Source: an uncultured Myxococcales bacterium
GTDB taxonomy: Bacteria > Myxococcota_A > Polyangia > Fen-1088
NCBI GenBank assembly: GCA_937889515.1
Contig: CALAOV010000205.1
Location: 1-32,020 of the forward strand
Length of the DNA: 32,020 nt
Direction of reading: 5' to 3'
Shown here one piece after another: positions 29,632 to 32,020 of this stretch (the first letter of the stretch is position 1; each line of letters opens with the position of its first letter). Made by a program: the position numbers and the translations under genes. The notes under the pieces are model-generated. The model did no database searches and was not told where the DNA came from. It saw only the letters and a list, made by a program, of their open reading frames with translations.

Positions 29632-32020
29632 GTGAGGACTAAATCGAGTCTGGCCGCGGCGACCGCGGCCATCGGTCTGGCGATGCTGACCGGCCAGCGC
29701 GCGGCGAACGCCACCAGCTACACGATCACCGTGGACGCATCCAAGCAGACCGCCGGCGGCAATCCGCCCTTCTGGGCTGCCAGCGTCGGGACGGGCACGG
29801 CTAGCCTCACGCTTCGGTCGGACTTGGAGACGCACTACAAGATCGGCGCCCGCGAGGCCGGCTTCAAGCGCGTGCGGGGCCACGGCGTTCTCAACGACGA
29901 CATGGGCATCTACAAAGGCGCCGGCTCGTACAGCTGGACGAGCTTCGACAAGTACCTGAGCGCCATCGTCTCCGCGGGGATGCGCCCCATCATGGAGCTG
30001 GACTTCATGCCCACGGCGCTGGCGCTGACCGGCAACAGCCGCGACACCTACAACAGCGTGGCCAACTACAAGGCATTCATCCAGGCTGTCGTTCAGCACT
30101 GCGTGGATAAGTACGGTATGACGGACGTCTCGCAGTGGTACTGGGAGATCTGGAACGAGCCGGATTATACGGGGTTCTGGAACGGCACCAACGCGAGCGA
30201 GGCCACCAGCGCCAAGATGACCGACTACTACGCGCTCTACGACGCGGCGGTCAGCGCCATCACCGCAGTGCTGCCGAGCGCCTTGGTCGGCGGGCCGGCG
30301 ACGACCGGCCCGGGTCCGGTCAGCGCCTTTCTGCAACACTGCAAGAGCGCGGGCACCCGGGTGACCTTCGCCTCATCTCACAGCTATCCCGGGGGAGCTG
30401 CGGGCGCCTCCGCGAACGCCGCCAATCTGGTGAGCGACAACAACACCCGAATCAGCGGCATCACCAGCGGCGGCTACACGACGGCGACGGTGATGTCGTT
30501 CAACACCGAGTGGAACTCGTCGTACTCGGGCCAGGGCGGTGGGGTGGGTGACGACCTCACCAGCATGGACAACAACTGGAACGTGGGGTTCATTCTCAAG
30601 AGCGTGAAGTTGCTTTCCGACAAGGGCTCGGGCAGCACGCCGGCGCTTGACGTCTTTTCGTACTGGGTGTTGTCGGACGTCTTCGACGAATCGACCGGCC
30701 CCTCGGGCTCCTACATTCTCGGCAAGAACGGAACGCTCCCCTTCGGTCAGGTGTTCGGCCTCATGACCTTTCAGGGGGTCCGCAAGGCCGCTTTCAACGC
30801 CTTCAAGATGCTGAACTACCTGGGACCTACGCGCCTGCAGGCAGCCGGCGGCACCGGCAGCGACGGCGTCGACGCCATGGCCACCCTGTCGGCGAACGGC
30901 GACTCGCTCCAGATCCTCGCCTACGACCAATACGCCACCCTCAACACCACGGGCACGGACGACGTGACCGTCACGGTGAGCAACCTTCCATCCGGCCTAG
31001 CAGGCAAACAGGTCTTCGTGACGCAATTCATCGCCGACGCGAGCCACAGCAACCCCTACAGCGTCTGGACCAGCCAGGGCAAGCCGACCGCCCCCAGCGA
31101 GGCGCAGTGGCAGGCGATGAAGGCGGCGCAGCATCTGGCGCTCCTCCAGCCGGTCAGCACGACGACCCTCACCACCTCGTACACGACCACCTTCACCATC
31201 AACCGCCAAGCGGGGACCCTCCTCATCCTCAGCGTGAAGCGCCCGGTGACCGGCCGCGACGGCCTCGGAACGATGGAAGGCGAGGACTACGACGGCCAGT
31301 CGGGCGCGACCAAAGAAGACAGCAACGACACCGACCTCGGGCAGTCGATCTCCGTGACCAGCGGCGGCTCCATCTTTTACGACGTGGTCGACTTCAGCGA
31401 CGCCGGCGTCGGTTCCGTGCAGATGCGCGTCAATCCCTCGGCCGCGACAAACCTCGAATTTCACGCCGATTCACAGACCGGTACGCTGCTGGGGACTTGC
31501 GCGTTGACGGCGACCGGAAGCGCCTGGGCCACACAGACCTGCACGTTGACCCCGATGAGCGGCGTTCACACGCTCTACGTGGTCTTCGGCGGCGCCGCAC
31601 GCCTCAACTGGCTTCTGTTCCAACCGGCATCAACCGGCACGACTGGGACCGGCGGCAGCGGCGGCGGGACCGGCGGATCGAGCGGCACCGGCGGGCTCGG
31701 CGGCAGGAGCGGCGGCACGGGCGGCACGGGAACGACCGGCGCGGGCGGCACAGGAACGACCGGCACGGGCGGCACGGGAACGACCGGCACGGGCGGCACG
31801 GGAACGACCGGTGCGGGCGGCACGGGAACGACCGGTGCGGGCGGCACGGGAACGACCGGCGCAGGCGGGACGGGAACGACCGGTGCGGGCGGGACGGGAA
31901 CGACCGGTGCTGGCGGTACGGGAACGACCGGTGCTGGCGGCACGGGAACGACCGGTGCGGGCGGCACGGGAACGACTGGCTCGGGCGGCTCCGGATTTGG
32001 GGGCGGCACCGGCTCCGGCG
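29632..32020 (+). CDS. Secreted GH39-family glycoside hydrolase with CBM6 and Gly/Thr repeat linker (3' partial)
   Basis: The frame is open from GTG 29632 to the window end (796 codons) without a stop. A signal peptide ends near residue 26 (GQRAANA). The catalytic barrel shows acid/base Glu176 in WYWEIWNEPDY and nucleophile Glu293 in MSFNTEWNSSY, the GH39 pattern of beta-xylosidases and related enzymes. A beta-sandwich follows (LQILAYDQYATLN...LLILSVKRP). A CBM6-like module starts near residue 548 (MEGEDYDGQSG) and ends ARLNWLLFQ. The tail is an octapeptide Gly/Thr linker, presumably leading to a further domain or anchor outside the window. The Shine-Dalgarno is poor: GGAGG lies 20 nt upstream. 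Hemicellulose degradation is the likely role; linkage specificity is not known. Confidence 0.9.
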   Translation, partial: MRTKSSLAAATAAIGLAMLTGQRAANATSYTITVDASKQTAGGNPPFWAASVGTGTASLTLRSDLETHYKIGAREAGFKRVRGHGVLNDDMGIYKGAGSYSWTSFDKYLSAIVSAGMRPIMELDFMPTALALTGNSRDTYNSVANYKAFIQAVVQHCVDKYGMTDVSQWYWEIWNEPDYTGFWNGTNASEATSAKMTDYYALYDAAVSAITAVLPSALVGGPATTGPGPVSAFLQHCKSAGTRVTFASSHSYPGGAAGASANAANLVSDNNTRISGITSGGYTTATVMSFNTEWNSSYSGQGGGVGDDLTSMDNNWNVGFILKSVKLLSDKGSGSTPALDVFSYWVLSDVFDESTGPSGSYILGKNGTLPFGQVFGLMTFQGVRKAAFNAFKMLNYLGPTRLQAAGGTGSDGVDAMATLSANGDSLQILAYDQYATLNTTGTDDVTVTVSNLPSGLAGKQVFVTQFIADASHSNPYSVWTSQGKPTAPSEAQWQAMKAAQHLALLQPVSTTTLTTSYTTTFTINRQAGTLLILSVKRPVTGRDGLGTMEGEDYDGQSGATKEDSNDTDLGQSISVTSGGSIFYDVVDFSDAGVGSVQMRVNPSAATNLEFHADSQTGTLLGTCALTATGSAWATQTCTLTPMSGVHTLYVVFGGAARLNWLLFQPASTGTTGTGGSGGGTGGSSGTGGLGGRSGGTGGTGTTGAGGTGTTGTGGTGTTGTGGTGTTGAGGTGTTGAGGTGTTGAGGTGTTGAGGTGTTGAGGTGTTGAGGTGTTGAGGTGTTGSGGSGFGGGTGSG
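31723..31986 (+). repeat. 24-bp tandem repeat encoding an octapeptide Gly/Thr linker
   Basis: Eleven consecutive 24-bp units (GGCACGGGAACGACCGGYGC and four more bases each) encode GTGTTGAG or GTGTTGTG. Differences are mostly at silent positions. A less regular Gly/Ser/Thr stretch (31636-31722) precedes it, and SGGSGFGGGTGSG follows up to the window end. Copy number is likely to vary between strains. Confidence 0.92.

Noticed and set aside
31723..31986. Possible CRISPR array because of regular 24-bp periodicity.
   Set aside because: The units are contiguous with no unique spacers, and they encode a linker in frame.
31575..32009. A minus-strand frame of PVVPVPPAP repeats.
   Set aside because: It is the antisense of the GH39 Gly/Thr linker repeat; the plus strand carries a clear GH39 enzyme in frame.

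Overview
The window is 32 kb of high-GC DNA from a Gram-negative bacterium, most likely a member of the Myxococcota (Polyangia-like). This rests on GTG and TTG starts, long Gly/Thr-rich linkers in secreted proteins, many lipoproteins, Cys-rich surface repeats and lipoprotein cytochromes. The taxonomic call is inference; there is no rRNA or marker gene to settle it. No tRNA, rRNA, CRISPR array or insertion sequence was seen.

Layout. (1) 1-1104: the 3' part of a secreted protein with two tandem beta-sandwich, carbohydrate-binding-like domains. (2) 1130-9396 (minus): a respiratory complex I operon in the order nuoE-F-J-K-L-M-N, lacking nuoG, H, I and A-D. It has a PKD-like domain fused to NuoL and a ladder of 14-bp mini-ORFs just before nuoF. 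(3) 9489-12073: a TMTC-like membrane glycosyltransferase diverging from a YafJ-type glutamine amidotransferase across a perfect 12-bp inverted repeat. (4) 12094-14806: a Tat-exported small subunit overlapping a GMC alcohol oxidoreductase, then a small Cys-rich lipoprotein. (5) 14945-17637: a lipoprotein alpha/beta hydrolase and an envelope lipoprotein (minus) diverging from murB. (6) 17659-22870: a TetR-regulated tripartite efflux operon (TetR, EmrB-type MFS, EmrA-type adaptor, TolC-type channel), preceded by two palindromic operator-like sites and followed by a small charged secreted protein. (7) 22880-27373 (minus): a co-directional run of vapB, vapC, a GT39-like glycosyltransferase, and a three-gene c-type cytochrome module (lipoprotein, heme-bearing outer-membrane barrel, lipoprotein). 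(8) 27485-32020: two divergent secreted glycoside hydrolases, a Cys-rich GH30 lipoprotein and a GH39 enzyme with CBM6 and a 24-bp-repeat linker that runs off the end of the window.

How the parts work together. The Nuo subunits form the NADH-input module and the proton-pumping arm; the remaining subunits must be encoded elsewhere. Efflux genes 17697-22605 are one drug or solute export unit across both membranes under autogenous TetR control. GH30, GH39 and the CBM-like protein suggest polysaccharide degradation outside the cell. The cytochrome trio looks like an outer-membrane electron-transfer module of unknown partner.

A theme across the window is promoter placement. Several first-in-unit genes have a -10-like hexamer (often TANNNT) exactly 6-7 nt before the start codon and no Shine-Dalgarno, which predicts leaderless mRNAs. 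Genes inside operons instead have Shine-Dalgarno sequences or 1-4 bp stop/start overlaps (20 bp for vapBC).
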